Source: Flavobacterium subsaxonicum WB 4.1-42 = DSM 21790 (GTDB lineage Bacteria > Bacteroidota > Bacteroidia > Flavobacteriales > Flavobacteriaceae). From it: 64,000 bases of DNA. The stretch spans positions 620,001-684,000 of the forward strand of contig NZ_AUGP01000017.1 of assembly GCF_000422725.1 (NCBI RefSeq), read 5' to 3'. This document shows positions 8,617 to 18,208 of this stretch, piece by piece. The notes beneath the pieces were generated by a model, which made no database searches, was not told the DNA's origin, and was given only the letters and a program-made list of their open reading frames with translations. Every line of letters starts with the position of its first letter. Within the stretch, counting starts at the first letter, position 1. The position numbers and the translations under genes were made by a program.

Positions 8617-11600
8617 CTATGTATTCCTTACTTTAACGTGGTAGAATACATTAGGCTGCGTGCCAATGTGGCTAAGCAGGTGGTAAGCCCTTTCATCTTC
8701 TTTTAGTCTTACGATAGGATCTTCCTTCTCGTTAACATCGCCAAATACCATAGCTCCGGTACTACATGCTGCAGAACATGCACAAGCATCGTTAAACTCG
8801 CCTTTGGCAACTACTCTCCCTTCGCGTTTAGCCTTAAGGATAACCGCTTGTGTAGACTGTATACAGAAAGAACATTTTTCCATAACACCCCTTGAACGAA
8901 CGTTTACATCCGGGTTAAGTACCATACGGCCAAGATCGTCATTCATATGATAATCGAAGTCGTTGTTTTTGTTGTACAGGAACCAGTTGAAACGACGTAC
9001 TTTATACGGACAGTTGTTAGCGCAGTAACGGGTACCCACACAACGGTTGTAAGCCATGTGGTTCTGGCCCTGACGACCGTGCGATGTTGCTGCCACAGGG
9101 CAAACAGTTTCGCAAGGAGCGTGGTTACAGTGCTGGCACATTACCGGCTGGAATACTACCTGAGGGTTATCCGCAGGGTCTTCCATGTTACCAAATGTTT
9201 CAATAGTATTCATTAGGCCTGTAGTACCTTCTTTAAGCTCTACATCGCCTGCAAAAGTATCCTGAGATGAGTAATACCTGTCAATACGCAACCAGTGCAT
9301 ATCGCGGCTTCTCCTTATTTCAGATTTACCAACAACCGGTACGTTATTTTCTGCGTGGCATGCAATTACACAAGCACCGCAACCTGTACAGGCGTTAAGG
9401 TCTATCGATAGGTTAAAGTGGTGTCCTGTAGTCCTGTCAAAAGATTCCCAAAGGTCGATAGACGCAGCTGGTACTTCTTTATGATCGTAAGATACTACCG
9501 GCATGATGTTCCACTCTTCAACCGGTTTATTATTAAAGTCGGCTAAGGTAGCTTCTTTTACGATATCTCCCCTACCCATTAATGTTTTTTGAAGCTGAAC
9601 GCAGGCAAATTCATGCTCGCCATCCGTTTTTGTAAGCTTGGCATTTTGGAAAGAGTTAAAGTTGCTGTAAAGCGTGTATGCATTTACACCCACTATCATC
9701 TCTTTTTTCATTGCCGCTTCGCGACCGTAACCAAGTGCGATACCTACAGTACCTTTTGCCTGGCCCGGCTGGATTATTACCGGAACATTTTGAAGTTTTA
9801 CACCGTTAACCTCTACAGTAACCAAGCTACCGTTAAGGCCACCGTTAGCCACATTCCAATTTTCAAGGCCTAATGCATCGGCATCGGCTTTGGCAACAGT
9901 AACATAGTTATCCCAAGATGTTCTTGTAATAGGATCCGGAAACTCTTGTAACCAAGGGTTGTTAGCCTGTTGGCCATCTCCAAGACCTGTTTTAGTATAA
10001 AGCACAAGCTCTAACATACCCGCAGCAGGCTTGGCAGCAGCAAGGGCCGATGCGGCACCGCTGTAGTTAGCACCCAATGCAGCAGTTGTTGTTGTAGCAA
10101 CACCGGTTAAAGCAACACCATCATGAACCAACTGGTTCCAGGTTTTGCCACCTGTATAAGCCGGAGCAACTGTTTTAAGGTAATCGTAATAGGCTTGTGG
10201 GTTTCCAGACCATGCAAGTAACGCATCCTGGAATTGTTTTGTATTAAACAACGGACGGATAGTTGGCTGCGTAACAGCATAATATCCTTTAGCAATGCTT
10301 ACATCTCCCCAAGACTCAAGGTAATGAGGGGCAGCAGCAGCTACAGTTGTTTTAGAAGCAGTTTCATCTTCTTTAAGAGAGAAAGAAACCGATAGTTTTA
10401 CTTTTTTAAGCCCTTCAACAAAATCTGCACTGTTTGGCAGGGTGTATACAGGGTTAACATTGTTCATGATAAGCGTATGTACCGTACCGGCTTTCATATC
10501 TTTCACTAACTGTGCAACTGCTTTAGCATCGCCTTTTCTAACATAACGTGCACCGGCAGGGTTAAATGCTGCAGAAGCAAGGGCATTGTTAATTGCAATA
10601 GCAAGAAGCTGTGCATTAACATCATCCAAACCTGTAACAAATACACCTTTAGATCCGGCAGCTTTAAGCTGGCTTGCAGCCTGCTCCACCGCTTTTGCAT
10701 ACGTTTTGTTTACATCGGGCACCGCTACAGAAGAGCCTGTAACAATGTTATATATTTTTACAAGAGCATATTTTTGCTCAGTAACAGTCAAAGGAATACG
10801 CTTATCAGCATTAGCACCTGTAAGAGACATGTTAGACTCTATCTGGATGTGCTTAGACATTTTACCGTTTTTATTAGGTATACGGCCCTGGGTGTAACCA
10901 GAATCGTAGCCACCACCCTGCCAGTCGCCAAGAAAATCAGCGCCAACAGAAACAATAACGTCTGCTTTTAAGAAATCGTAATCAGCAAGTGCTCTTTCGC
11001 CATAGACCTGTTGGAAAGCATCCAAAGCCTCTGATGAAGAAACAGAATCGTAAACTACATGCTTAAAGCCCGGGTATTTAGCACCAAACTCGGCTATAAT
11101 TTTATCTGTAGACGGGCTGGCAAGTGTACCTGTAAGTACAACAACCGAACCTGCACCTGCAGCAGCCTGAGAAAGGCCTGCCGCAACTTTAGCATCTACC
11201 TCCTGCCAAGAAGCAGGTTTGCCAGATACCAAAGGCTGTTTTAAGCGCATGCTGTCGTATAAAGAAAGTACCGATGCATGAACCCTACCGTTTGCAGCCA
11301 CTTTAGAGCCTGCAAGGGTATTATTTTCAACTTTTATGGGGCGCCCCTCACGGGTTTTAATAAGTATGTTGGCAAAATCAAAACCATCTGCCATTGTAGT
11401 AGCATAGTAATCAGCAACACCCGGGATTATTTCTTCCGGTTGTACCACATAAGGTATTGATTTAATAACCGGGCCTTCGCAGGCTGCCAAAGATGCAGCA
11501 GCAGTACTAAACCCTACATATTTTAAAAAGTCACGACGGCTTGTAGATGATGATGACAAAGCTTCTTTGTCGCCAAGAAAGTCCTCAGTTGGAATTTCTT

Positions 11601-11691
11601 CAACAAACTCATTGTTTCTCAGCGTCTCAACAATAGAGCTGTTTTCATTTAGCTCTTCAACACTTTGCCAGTATTTTTTGTTTGATGCCAT
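8617..11691 (-). CDS. actB: Alternative complex III subunit ActB (molybdopterin-type fold plus ferredoxin domain, Tat signal)
   Basis: A 1024-residue periplasmic iron-sulfur subunit. Near residue 52 it carries a twin-arginine signal (SRRDFLKYVGF) although the Tat signal is internal, as is usual for ActB. Residues about 60-750 have the molybdopterin-oxidoreductase fold with no obvious cofactor ligand. The C-terminal 270 residues carry four cysteine clusters (CTGCGACVIAC, CQHCNHAPCETVC, CVGTRYCANNCP, CSFC plus CACSAAC) for three [4Fe-4S] and one [3Fe-4S] centre. It takes electrons from ActC quinol and passes them to the hemes of ActA/ActE. It is 33 bases after actA. Confidence 0.95.
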   Translation of the reverse strand: MASNKKYWQSVEELNENSSIVETLRNNEFVEEIPTEDFLGDKEALSSSSTSRRDFLKYVGFSTAAASLAACEGPVIKSIPYVVQPEEIIPGVADYYATTMADGFDFANILIKTREGRPIKVENNTLAGSKVAANGRVHASVLSLYDSMRLKQPLVSGKPASWQEVDAKVAAGLSQAAAGAGSVVVLTGTLASPSTDKIIAEFGAKYPGFKHVVYDSVSSSEALDAFQQVYGERALADYDFLKADVIVSVGADFLGDWQGGGYDSGYTQGRIPNKNGKMSKHIQIESNMSLTGANADKRIPLTVTEQKYALVKIYNIVTGSSVAVPDVNKTYAKAVEQAASQLKAAGSKGVFVTGLDDVNAQLLAIAINNALASAAFNPAGARYVRKGDAKAVAQLVKDMKAGTVHTLIMNNVNPVYTLPNSADFVEGLKKVKLSVSFSLKEDETASKTTVAAAAPHYLESWGDVSIAKGYYAVTQPTIRPLFNTKQFQDALLAWSGNPQAYYDYLKTVAPAYTGGKTWNQLVHDGVALTGVATTTTAALGANYSGAASALAAAKPAAGMLELVLYTKTGLGDGQQANNPWLQEFPDPITRTSWDNYVTVAKADADALGLENWNVANGGLNGSLVTVEVNGVKLQNVPVIIQPGQAKGTVGIALGYGREAAMKKEMIVGVNAYTLYSNFNSFQNAKLTKTDGEHEFACVQLQKTLMGRGDIVKEATLADFNNKPVEEWNIMPVVSYDHKEVPAASIDLWESFDRTTGHHFNLSIDLNACTGCGACVIACHAENNVPVVGKSEIRRSRDMHWLRIDRYYSSQDTFAGDVELKEGTTGLMNTIETFGNMEDPADNPQVVFQPVMCQHCNHAPCETVCPVAATSHGRQGQNHMAYNRCVGTRYCANNCPYKVRRFNWFLYNKNNDFDYHMNDDLGRMVLNPDVNVRSRGVMEKCSFCIQSTQAVILKAKREGRVVAKGEFNDACACSAACSTGAMVFGDVNEKEDPIVRLKEDERAYHLLSHIGTQPNVFYHVKVRNT

Positions 11692-11724
11692 GTTGTATAT
11701 AAATATTAGCTTCTTATAAATTGA

Positions 11725-13074
11725 TTAATAGTGACATTTACCACACTCAGTACCACCCATATTGGCAGCAGTAAGTTTTTGAACTCCATATTTCTTGGCA
11801 AGTTCGTCGTGGATTTTCTTGTAGTAGTCATTGCCTTCTACTTTAACATCAGTCTCGCGGTGGCAGTTAATACACCAGCCCATTGTAAGTGGTGCATTTT
11901 GCTTCATAACCTCGAAAGTTTCAACAGGGCCGTGGCAAGTCTGGCATTCTACACCTGCAACAGATACGTGTTGAGAGTGGTTAAAGTAAACGAAGTCCGG
12001 AAGGTTGTGTATCCTAACCCATTTAACAGGTTTTTGTTTTCCGGTATATTTTTGCGCAGCTTTATCCCACCCTACAGCGTCATACAGTTTTTGTATTTCG
12101 CCAGTGTAGAATTCTTTAGAATGATCTACGTATAATGAATCTTTATCGCCTGCAAATTCAGCAATATTCTTATGGCAGTTCATACACACATTAAGTGATG
12201 GAATACCCGAATTTTTACTTACCCTTGCAGCAGAGTGACAGTATTTACAATCAATACCGTTATCGCCGGCGTGAATTTTGTGCGAGAAGTGAATTGGCTG
12301 TACCGGCTGGTAGTTTTGATCTACACCTATTTGCATGGTATAACCATAAAGGAAGTAAGCCCCAGACAGCATTAGCAATATAACCGTTACCAATACAAGG
12401 AACTGGTTTTTAGCATACGCTTTCCATAATGGTAATGTAGGTTCGTTTTCTACAACTACAACACCGTTTGCAGCAGCAACCCTTCTAAGTGTTTTGTTTA
12501 CCAAAACAAGCATTACAATTAATACTACAAGCACCAATACAAGCGCACCCAATATTAAAGTGTTTGAAGAACCACCATTACCTTCGCCACCCGCCTGAGC
12601 AGTAGTTCCACCTCCAGCAGGAGCAGCAGCAACCTCTTTAGGCTGCGACGTATACGCCATGATGTTATCAATATCCGCTTCAGCAAGCTGAGGGAACGCA
12701 GTCATGGTAACCCCACCGTTGTCTGCAAAAAGCTTTACAGCCTCAGCATCGCCCGATTTGATCATCTCGCTACTATTATGAATCCACCTGTAAAGCCATG
12801 CTTTGTCATGCTTATCTGCCACACCCCTTAAGGCAGGGCCCGTAGATTTAGCATCAAGCTTGTGACAAGAAGCACAATTGGCATTAAATAATTCTTTACC
12901 CTTTACAGGATCGCCTGCACCGGCCGGGGCCGCTGCTGCGTCTGCTGCAGGGGCAGCTGCTGCTGCCGGAGCCGCAGCTTCCTGGGCAAATGTAGAAACA
13001 GAAAAGCATAGCGAGAGCGCCACGCAAAACAATAAGATTCTTGAAATCGAAGTATGGTTACCCACTTTTTTCAT
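11725..13074 (-). CDS. actA: Alternative complex III subunit ActA, multiheme cytochrome c with an extra N-terminal heme domain
   Basis: The first gene of the respiratory operon. The start at 13074 (MKKVG) is preferred over the in-frame 13095 because it leaves a clean signal peptide ending at FAQ. Six CxxCH sites are visible: CASCH in an N-terminal monoheme domain (about residues 60-140), then after a second membrane helix CKYCH, CMNCH, CQTCH, CINCH and CGKCH, the usual pentaheme ActA set. The N-terminal domain is joined by an Ala/Pro-rich linker. The extra heme may act as a built-in cytochrome c feeding the oxidase encoded in the same operon; that role is inference. Confidence 0.94.
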   Translation of the reverse strand: MKKVGNHTSISRILLFCVALSLCFSVSTFAQEAAAPAAAAAPAADAAAAPAGAGDPVKGKELFNANCASCHKLDAKSTGPALRGVADKHDKAWLYRWIHNSSEMIKSGDAEAVKLFADNGGVTMTAFPQLAEADIDNIMAYTSQPKEVAAAPAGGGTTAQAGGEGNGGSSNTLILGALVLVLVVLIVMLVLVNKTLRRVAAANGVVVVENEPTLPLWKAYAKNQFLVLVTVILLMLSGAYFLYGYTMQIGVDQNYQPVQPIHFSHKIHAGDNGIDCKYCHSAARVSKNSGIPSLNVCMNCHKNIAEFAGDKDSLYVDHSKEFYTGEIQKLYDAVGWDKAAQKYTGKQKPVKWVRIHNLPDFVYFNHSQHVSVAGVECQTCHGPVETFEVMKQNAPLTMGWCINCHRETDVKVEGNDYYKKIHDELAKKYGVQKLTAANMGGTECGKCHY

Positions 13075-13157
13075 ATTAAAAATGATTATCGACATATTTT
13101 GGTATGATTTTTATTGGAGTATACTATGTAAATACTATACTTTTTTAAAAACTTCCA

Positions 13158-13186
13158 CAAAAATACGACTTAAGAATTATTCTCAA
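13158..13186 (-). promoter_or_regulatory. Bacteroidota-type promoter for the act-cta operon
   Basis: On the minus strand TTG (complement of 13184-13186), an 18-base spacer and TATTTTTG (complement of 13158-13165) match the Bacteroidota -33/-7 consensus TTG-N19-TAnnTTTG. It lies about 84 bases upstream of the preferred actA start. Confidence 0.6.
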
Positions 13187-13262
13187 ACCTTAATTAAATC
13201 TTAAACCATAATTTATAACAATTCTAAATAAATCGCGTTATTACACGTAAAATAAATAGTTG

Positions 13263-13270
13263 TACATTTG
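13263..13270 (+). promoter_or_regulatory. Bacteroidota -7 element for the SPOR gene
   Basis: TACATTTG matches TAnnTTTG and lies 18 bases before the ATG at 13289. The -33 match is weak (GTT around 13238). Confidence 0.5.
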
Positions 13271-13288
13271 TATTAAACTTACTTAATA

Positions 13289-13678
13289 ATGAGAATTTTA
13301 AGAATCACGCCGCTACATTTTGCAGTACTTTTCTGTACTGTTATGGGTGGTAGCGCCATGGCACAAACTAACACGGTTACGGTATCTCAGGATGCCAAAT
13401 TTGAAGAGCTTTTAAACGAAAAGCGCAAAATTAACTCGTCTATAACGGTAAATGACCGTTATAAACTACAGATTTTTTATGGTGCAAACGATAAAGCGCG
13501 CAAGGCTTTGCAGGATTTTAAACGCGATTTTAAAGACCTGGACGGCACTATTGTATTTGAAAGCCCTACCTATAAAGTATGGGTTGGCAGCTTTAGCTCG
13601 CGCATGGATGCCGAGCGTAAACTATCTGAAGTTAGAAAAAAATATCCTAACGCCCTGTTGGTTAAACCCAACAAATAA
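13289..13678 (+). CDS. SPOR-domain protein, exported
   Basis: A 129-residue protein with signal peptide (cleavage after AMA-QT near residue 26) and one C-terminal SPOR domain (about 55-127; pattern YKLQIFYGAND ... YKVWVGSFSSRMDAERKLSEVRKKYP). SPOR domains bind denuded peptidoglycan at division sites, so a periplasmic cell-wall role is likely. It is divergent from the act operon and has its own promoter and terminator. Confidence 0.88.
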   Translation: MRILRITPLHFAVLFCTVMGGSAMAQTNTVTVSQDAKFEELLNEKRKINSSITVNDRYKLQIFYGANDKARKALQDFKRDFKDLDGTIVFESPTYKVWVGSFSSRMDAERKLSEVRKKYPNALLVKPNK

Positions 13679-13694
13679 GAGCGCTTTATAACAC

Positions 13695-13724
13695 AAAAAG
13701 TCCCGCAATTGCGGGACTTTTTTT
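13695..13724 (+). terminator. Terminator of the SPOR gene
   Basis: A GC-rich 10-bp stem (AAGTCCCGC with GCGGGACTT), 4-base loop, then a T run, 17 bases after the stop codon. Confidence 0.92.
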
Positions 13725-13752
13725 ATGTATATTATTTTTGCAGCAATAAAAA

Positions 13753-13782
13753 CGAAAGGCTACCCGTTAAGGCAGCCTTTAC
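13753..13782 (-). terminator. Terminator of the M16 peptidase pair
   Basis: The stem AAAGGCT/AGCCTTT with a 12-base loop lies between the convergent SPOR and M16 genes, 25 bases after the M16 stop. On the minus strand it is followed by CGTTTTT. Confidence 0.7.
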
Positions 13783-13806
13783 TGTATGTTATAGTCTTAT
13801 TAACTA

Positions 13807-15855
13807 TTATTGAAAATCAGCCGGTGTAACACCTTCGTTTATCTTAGCTTCAACCACGGTAAGATCTAACTCTATACCAACATTCATGCTTACTTTGTGC
13901 GGCACTTTAATGCCTTTTACATCTTTATAATCGCTATAGTAAGTAGTTTGGGTAGCTTTTTTACCGTCCGGGCCTTCAGCCTCGTGAGCTTCGGCAATTT
14001 TGTAACCTGTTTTTACATCATAGTAAAAAGTAGTGGTTCCGTTTTTAACAGCATAAGCATCGGTACCGTTAATTGACTCTATACCTGACAATTTAACGTC
14101 TTTTTTAGACGCAAGGGTTAACTCTTCGAAAGGTACAGCGCTTGCTTTCATTTCGGCAAGGTCTTCGCCTTCAAGCTCAACTTTTTGGCCTTGTTGTACC
14201 ATATAGCCTCCTTTTTCGTTAACTACCTGTTTCATCATGCTCATACCCATAGCTTTCATTTCTACAAGCTGTTTGTTCTCAACAGATACTTTTGTAGTAA
14301 GCTCAAGTGGTGTGCCCTGTACAGTACCTGTAGATTTAGTGTAGATGGTTTTAACCGCTTTAAGCGCTTTTTCTCCACCAACTGCCTTAATGTAACCATC
14401 TAAAACAGTTTTAGCCGTTACACCAGCAGGAACCGGTTTGTTAACCGTTGGTTTTTCTGTAGGCTTGCCAAATTTATCAAAGTAGTTAACCGGTATTTTG
14501 CTTTTTTCAAGACCCGGTAACACATCTGCAGCTTTACCTACAATTACTATCCTTGATTTATCTGCTAAAAAGAATTTGTTAGCAGCAGCCTTAACATCTT
14601 CCGGAGTTACTGCATTAATGTTTTTAATGTAGTTTTCGTAAAAATCTTCGGGCAGGCTTTGTGTTTGTGTAAGCAATGCATAACGGGCTACGGTAGCCGG
14701 TTTTTCTATCTGCATAACAAAGTTACCAACGTATTTTGCTTTAGCATTTTTAAGGTCTTCGGCACTAACCAGGTCAGCACGCATTTTTTTAAGCTCGTTA
14801 AGTATCTCTACAACCGAACTGTCTGTTACTGCATTTCTAACCGATGTAGATGATGTAAATGCACCTACATGCTTGTTACCGGCAATAGATGAGTAGGCAC
14901 CATACGTCCAGCCATGAGCTTCACGCAGGTTAAGGAAAAGCCTTCCTTCGCCACCACCACCAAGAATCTGGTTAGCAAGAAGCGTAGCAAAATATTCTTT
15001 ATCCGTCATTTTAAGGTTAACCACGTTGATTACAGAAATTTCTGACTGTACTGCGTTTGGCATATCAATAAAGTTTACCTGCGTGTACTGTACATCCTGA
15101 GGATCGCTGTAAGCAACCGTTGGGGCAGTACCTGGCTCCCAGGCGCCAAATAATTTAGTAACCTGTTTTTTAACGTCTTTTAGTTTAACATCGCCTACTA
15201 TAACAAGGTATGCTTTACCCGGAACAAAATACGTATCGTAGTTTTGCACCACATCGGCAAGGGTAACATTGTTTAAAGTAGCCTCGCTTACAAATTCGCC
15301 ACCAGGGTGGTTTTTACCGTAAGTAAGTACATCTGTAACCCTGCGGGCAACACTTTTAACGTCTTTTTCTTCAGATTTTAAACCTTCAAGAATTTGCGCT
15401 TTTTGTTTATCAAACTCTTCCTGAGTAAATACAGGGTTAAGGGCACCATCGGCCATTAGCTCTAATATCCTGCCTGAATATTTAGATAATCCGCTGGCAG
15501 CAGCGCCGCTATCCCAAAACCTGATATCGGCCCCAAGGTAATCTACCTCTTCATTAAAAGCGTTTTTAGACATTTTTTTAGTACCAGAGCCCATAAGTGC
15601 GCTAACCATATCGGCCACACCTTTTTTGTCTCCCTCTGTGTAAGGAGCATTGTCTAAGCTAAGGTTAAACGTTACCCTTGGCAGCTTGTGGTTTTCTACC
15701 ACAATAACTTTAAGGCCGTTTTTAAGTGTAAAAGCCTCTGGTTTGCCCACGTTTACCGTTGGCGATGGCCCCGGCTTGGGCATAGGTCTGTCTTGTGCAT
15801 GCATAGCTGTAGTAGATAAAAACAAGCCTGCTAATAAATATATAACTTTTTTCAT
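13807..15855 (-). CDS. M16 family peptidase-like protein, zinc site missing, with C-terminal LolA-like domain
   Basis: A 682-residue exported protein (signal peptide ends MHAQ). Residues about 35-460 form the two M16 halves, but the HxxEH zinc motif expected near residue 85 reads ADMVSALMGSGT, so this half is probably non-catalytic, like the beta-type subunit of paired M16 enzymes. Residues about 485-682 add a domain resembling outer-membrane lipoprotein-carrier folds, with repeated beta strands ending TPADFQ. It lies 15 bases after the active M16 gene, so the two products likely form a heterodimeric periplasmic protease. Confidence 0.85.
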   Translation of the reverse strand: MKKVIYLLAGLFLSTTAMHAQDRPMPKPGPSPTVNVGKPEAFTLKNGLKVIVVENHKLPRVTFNLSLDNAPYTEGDKKGVADMVSALMGSGTKKMSKNAFNEEVDYLGADIRFWDSGAAASGLSKYSGRILELMADGALNPVFTQEEFDKQKAQILEGLKSEEKDVKSVARRVTDVLTYGKNHPGGEFVSEATLNNVTLADVVQNYDTYFVPGKAYLVIVGDVKLKDVKKQVTKLFGAWEPGTAPTVAYSDPQDVQYTQVNFIDMPNAVQSEISVINVVNLKMTDKEYFATLLANQILGGGGEGRLFLNLREAHGWTYGAYSSIAGNKHVGAFTSSTSVRNAVTDSSVVEILNELKKMRADLVSAEDLKNAKAKYVGNFVMQIEKPATVARYALLTQTQSLPEDFYENYIKNINAVTPEDVKAAANKFFLADKSRIVIVGKAADVLPGLEKSKIPVNYFDKFGKPTEKPTVNKPVPAGVTAKTVLDGYIKAVGGEKALKAVKTIYTKSTGTVQGTPLELTTKVSVENKQLVEMKAMGMSMMKQVVNEKGGYMVQQGQKVELEGEDLAEMKASAVPFEELTLASKKDVKLSGIESINGTDAYAVKNGTTTFYYDVKTGYKIAEAHEAEGPDGKKATQTTYYSDYKDVKGIKVPHKVSMNVGIELDLTVVEAKINEGVTPADFQ

Positions 15856-15870
15856 GATTTGTTTTAATGC

Positions 15871-17196
15871 TTAGTTTTGTGCTTTGTCTTTAGCTGGTAC
15901 GTAATCTAATACCAATCGTTGGTTAGTGCTAAGGTATTTTTTAGCCGCTTCTCTAATATCTTCCCTTGTAATACTACGGTAAATATCAATCTCGGTATTA
16001 ATAAGGTTAACATCGCCATACAACAGGTAGTAGGTAGCAAGGTTATCTGCAACATCTTCCACACGCGAATTGTTGTTTACATAACGGTTTTCTATCTGGT
16101 TTTGAAGTTTAGTAAACTCTTTTTCAGATATAAGCTCTGTTTGTAACCTTACAATTTCGGCATCGGCTTCTTTAAGTACCTGCTCTGCCGTAAACGGCTG
16201 CATTGGTATAGCATAAACAAAGTACACACCGTAATCTTCCTGGCTGTAGTTAAACGCGCCAATTTGCAGTGCCATTTTCTTTTCGTCTACAATTTTTTTG
16301 TACATTCTTGAGCTTTTACCATCGCTAAGTAACGACGAAACCATATCTAACGTACGGGCATCTTTAGTGCTCATTGCCGGTGTACGGTAAGCCGTAACCA
16401 CCATTGGCAGCTGAATGTTAGGATCCTCATAAGTAGCAGTAAACTGTTTTGTTATTGGAGCCTCTTCAAATTTTTGGCGGGTAACCGGCGTGCCTTTTGG
16501 TATAGCACCAAAATATTGCTTAACCCATTTTTTAGTCTGGTCTACATCAAGATCTCCTGCAACTACAAGTACTGCATTGTTAGGAATGTAGAATTTTTTG
16601 TTGAATGCCTGGAACTCTGCAAGGGTAGCAGCATCAAGGTGTGCCATGTCTCCAATGGTAGTCCAGCGGTACGGGTGTACCTTAAACATATTTTTTTTAA
16701 CCTGGGCCAACATTGCGCCATACGGCTGATTGTCGTACCTAAGCCTTTTTTCTTCTTTAACAACTTCGTTTTGGGTATCTACACCAATTTGGTTAATAAC
16801 CGGGTGCATCATCCTTTCGCTTTCCATCCAAAGGCCCAACTCAAGGTTGTTTGATGGGAACACTTCGTAGTAGTACGTTCTGTCATCAGTAGTGTTGGCG
16901 TTATTGTTACCGCCGTTGGCCGTTACAATTTTAAACCACTCGCCTCTTTTAATGTTTTGTGTACCTTCAAACAACAAGTGCTCAAAAAAGTGTGCAAAGC
17001 CGGTCCTGTCCGGAGCCTCGTCTTTAGCACCTACATGGTACATAACAGAAGTAACAATAACCGGGGCCGATTTATCCTGATGAAGGATTACATGCAGGCC
17101 ATTATCTAATGTGTATTCCTCAAATGCTACTTTCTGGGCCGAAGCCGTTGCACCGAGCATCAGGAGTGAACCCAAAGCCATTATAGATTTTTTCAT
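15871..17196 (-). CDS. M16 family zinc peptidase, catalytic subunit
   Basis: A 441-residue exported insulinase-family peptidase. The signal peptide ends TASA near residue 20. The inverted zinc motif HFFEH is at about residues 69-73, with the third ligand Glu in the NEVVKEEKR stretch about 75 residues later. It degrades peptides in the periplasm. It is the first gene of the two-gene unit with its zinc-less partner, the usual arrangement in Bacteroidota. Confidence 0.92.
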   Translation of the reverse strand: MKKSIMALGSLLMLGATASAQKVAFEEYTLDNGLHVILHQDKSAPVIVTSVMYHVGAKDEAPDRTGFAHFFEHLLFEGTQNIKRGEWFKIVTANGGNNNANTTDDRTYYYEVFPSNNLELGLWMESERMMHPVINQIGVDTQNEVVKEEKRLRYDNQPYGAMLAQVKKNMFKVHPYRWTTIGDMAHLDAATLAEFQAFNKKFYIPNNAVLVVAGDLDVDQTKKWVKQYFGAIPKGTPVTRQKFEEAPITKQFTATYEDPNIQLPMVVTAYRTPAMSTKDARTLDMVSSLLSDGKSSRMYKKIVDEKKMALQIGAFNYSQEDYGVYFVYAIPMQPFTAEQVLKEADAEIVRLQTELISEKEFTKLQNQIENRYVNNNSRVEDVADNLATYYLLYGDVNLINTEIDIYRSITREDIREAAKKYLSTNQRLVLDYVPAKDKAQN

Positions 17197-17426
17197 AAAA
17201 ATTAATAATTATTTTTGATTTAGCTAATTGGTCTGCAATTTCGGTAATTTGTTACAATAATTCTATCTTTTTTTCTGAATTTGAAGTTTTGCAGCCACTC
17301 CTATATATATAAGGTGTAAATAAAACCGGCTTGTATAAACCATAGGCAGCTTAACAGCCAAAACAGCACAGCAAACCTTAATAATATACATAATAGCAAT
17401 TAGCGGTAATATTTTAATGCAACATG

Positions 17427-17456
17427 TTGACTGATAAATAATAAATTGTATATTTG
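17427..17456 (+). promoter_or_regulatory. Promoter of rplU-rpmA
   Basis: TTG at 17427-17429, a 19-base spacer and TATATTTG at 17449-17456 give an excellent match to the Bacteroidota consensus, 33 bases upstream of the rplU start. Confidence 0.75.
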
Positions 17457-17488
17457 CAACCTTAAAAATTAATTTAAACCATATTGTT

Positions 17489-17854
17489 ATGTACGCAATC
17501 GTAGAGATAGCAGGGCAGCAATTTAAAGTTAGCAAAGACCAAAAAGTGTACGTACACCGTTTGGAAGGTAAAGAGGGCGACGCAGTTACATTTGCGAAAG
17601 TTCTTTTACTTGACGACAACGGAACCGTTACTTTAGGCGCCCCGGCTATAGAAGGTGCTTCGATCGAAGCCAAAGTGCTGCAGCACTTAAAAGGAGACAA
17701 AGTAATTGTTTTCAAAAAGAAAAGAAGAAAAGGATACAAGAAAAAGAATGGTCACCGCCAGTCTTTAACTCAGATCCAGATCTCTGTAATCAACTTTGGT
17801 GGTACTAAGAAGAAAGCCACTAAAAAAGCTGAAGCTGAAACTGCAGCAGAATAA
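17489..17854 (+). CDS. rplU: 50S ribosomal protein L21
   Basis: A 121-residue protein starting MYAIVEIAGQQFKV with the conserved KVSKDQK and KRRKGYKKKNGHRQ stretches that bind 23S rRNA. About 15 extra Lys/Ala/Glu-rich residues follow the usual end, as is common in Flavobacteriia. It is 26 bases upstream of rpmA, the universal gene pair. Confidence 0.98.
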   Translation: MYAIVEIAGQQFKVSKDQKVYVHRLEGKEGDAVTFAKVLLLDDNGTVTLGAPAIEGASIEAKVLQHLKGDKVIVFKKKRRKGYKKKNGHRQSLTQIQISVINFGGTKKKATKKAEAETAAE

Positions 17855-17880
17855 TTACTAACAATTAAAAACAAAACATC

Positions 17881-18141
17881 ATGGCTCACAAGAAAGGTGT
17901 CGGTAGTTCCAAGAATGGTAGGGAATCAGAGTCGAAACGTTTAGGCGTTAAGATTTTTGGTGGCCAGGCCGCCAATGCTGGTAACATTATTATCAGACAA
18001 AGGGGTTCTAAGCACAATCCGGGTGAAAATGTTTACATGGGCAAAGACCATACTTTACATGCTAAAGTAGACGGTGTTGTTAAATTTCAGAAGAAAAGAG
18101 ACAACAAATCCTATGTTTCAATAGTACCGTTTGAAGCTTAA
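17881..18141 (+). CDS. rpmA: 50S ribosomal protein L27
   Basis: An 86-residue protein with [14 protein letters not shown] start, SESKRLGVK and the [12 protein letters not shown] core. It helps place tRNA at the peptidyl-transferase centre. There is no N-terminal cleavage extension as in Firmicutes. It is the second gene of the rplU-rpmA unit. Confidence 0.98.
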   Translation: MAHKKGVGSSKNGRESESKRLGVKIFGGQAANAGNIIIRQRGSKHNPGENVYMGKDHTLHAKVDGVVKFQKKRDNKSYVSIVPFEA

Positions 18142-18178
18142 GACTTTCAGTTAACCCCTTGCGGGTTACACAAAATAT

Positions 18179-18208
18179 AAAGCACCAGTAACCCTGGTGC
18201 TTTTTTTG
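18179..18208 (+). terminator. Terminator of rplU-rpmA
   Basis: AGCACCAG pairs with CTGGTGCT around a 5-base loop, followed by seven T residues. A smaller TAACCC/GGGTTA hairpin lies just before it. Confidence 0.92.

Noticed and set aside
17263..17739. 158-codon minus-strand frame antisense to rplU
   Set aside because: It is a shadow of rplU, which is unmistakable on the plus strand.
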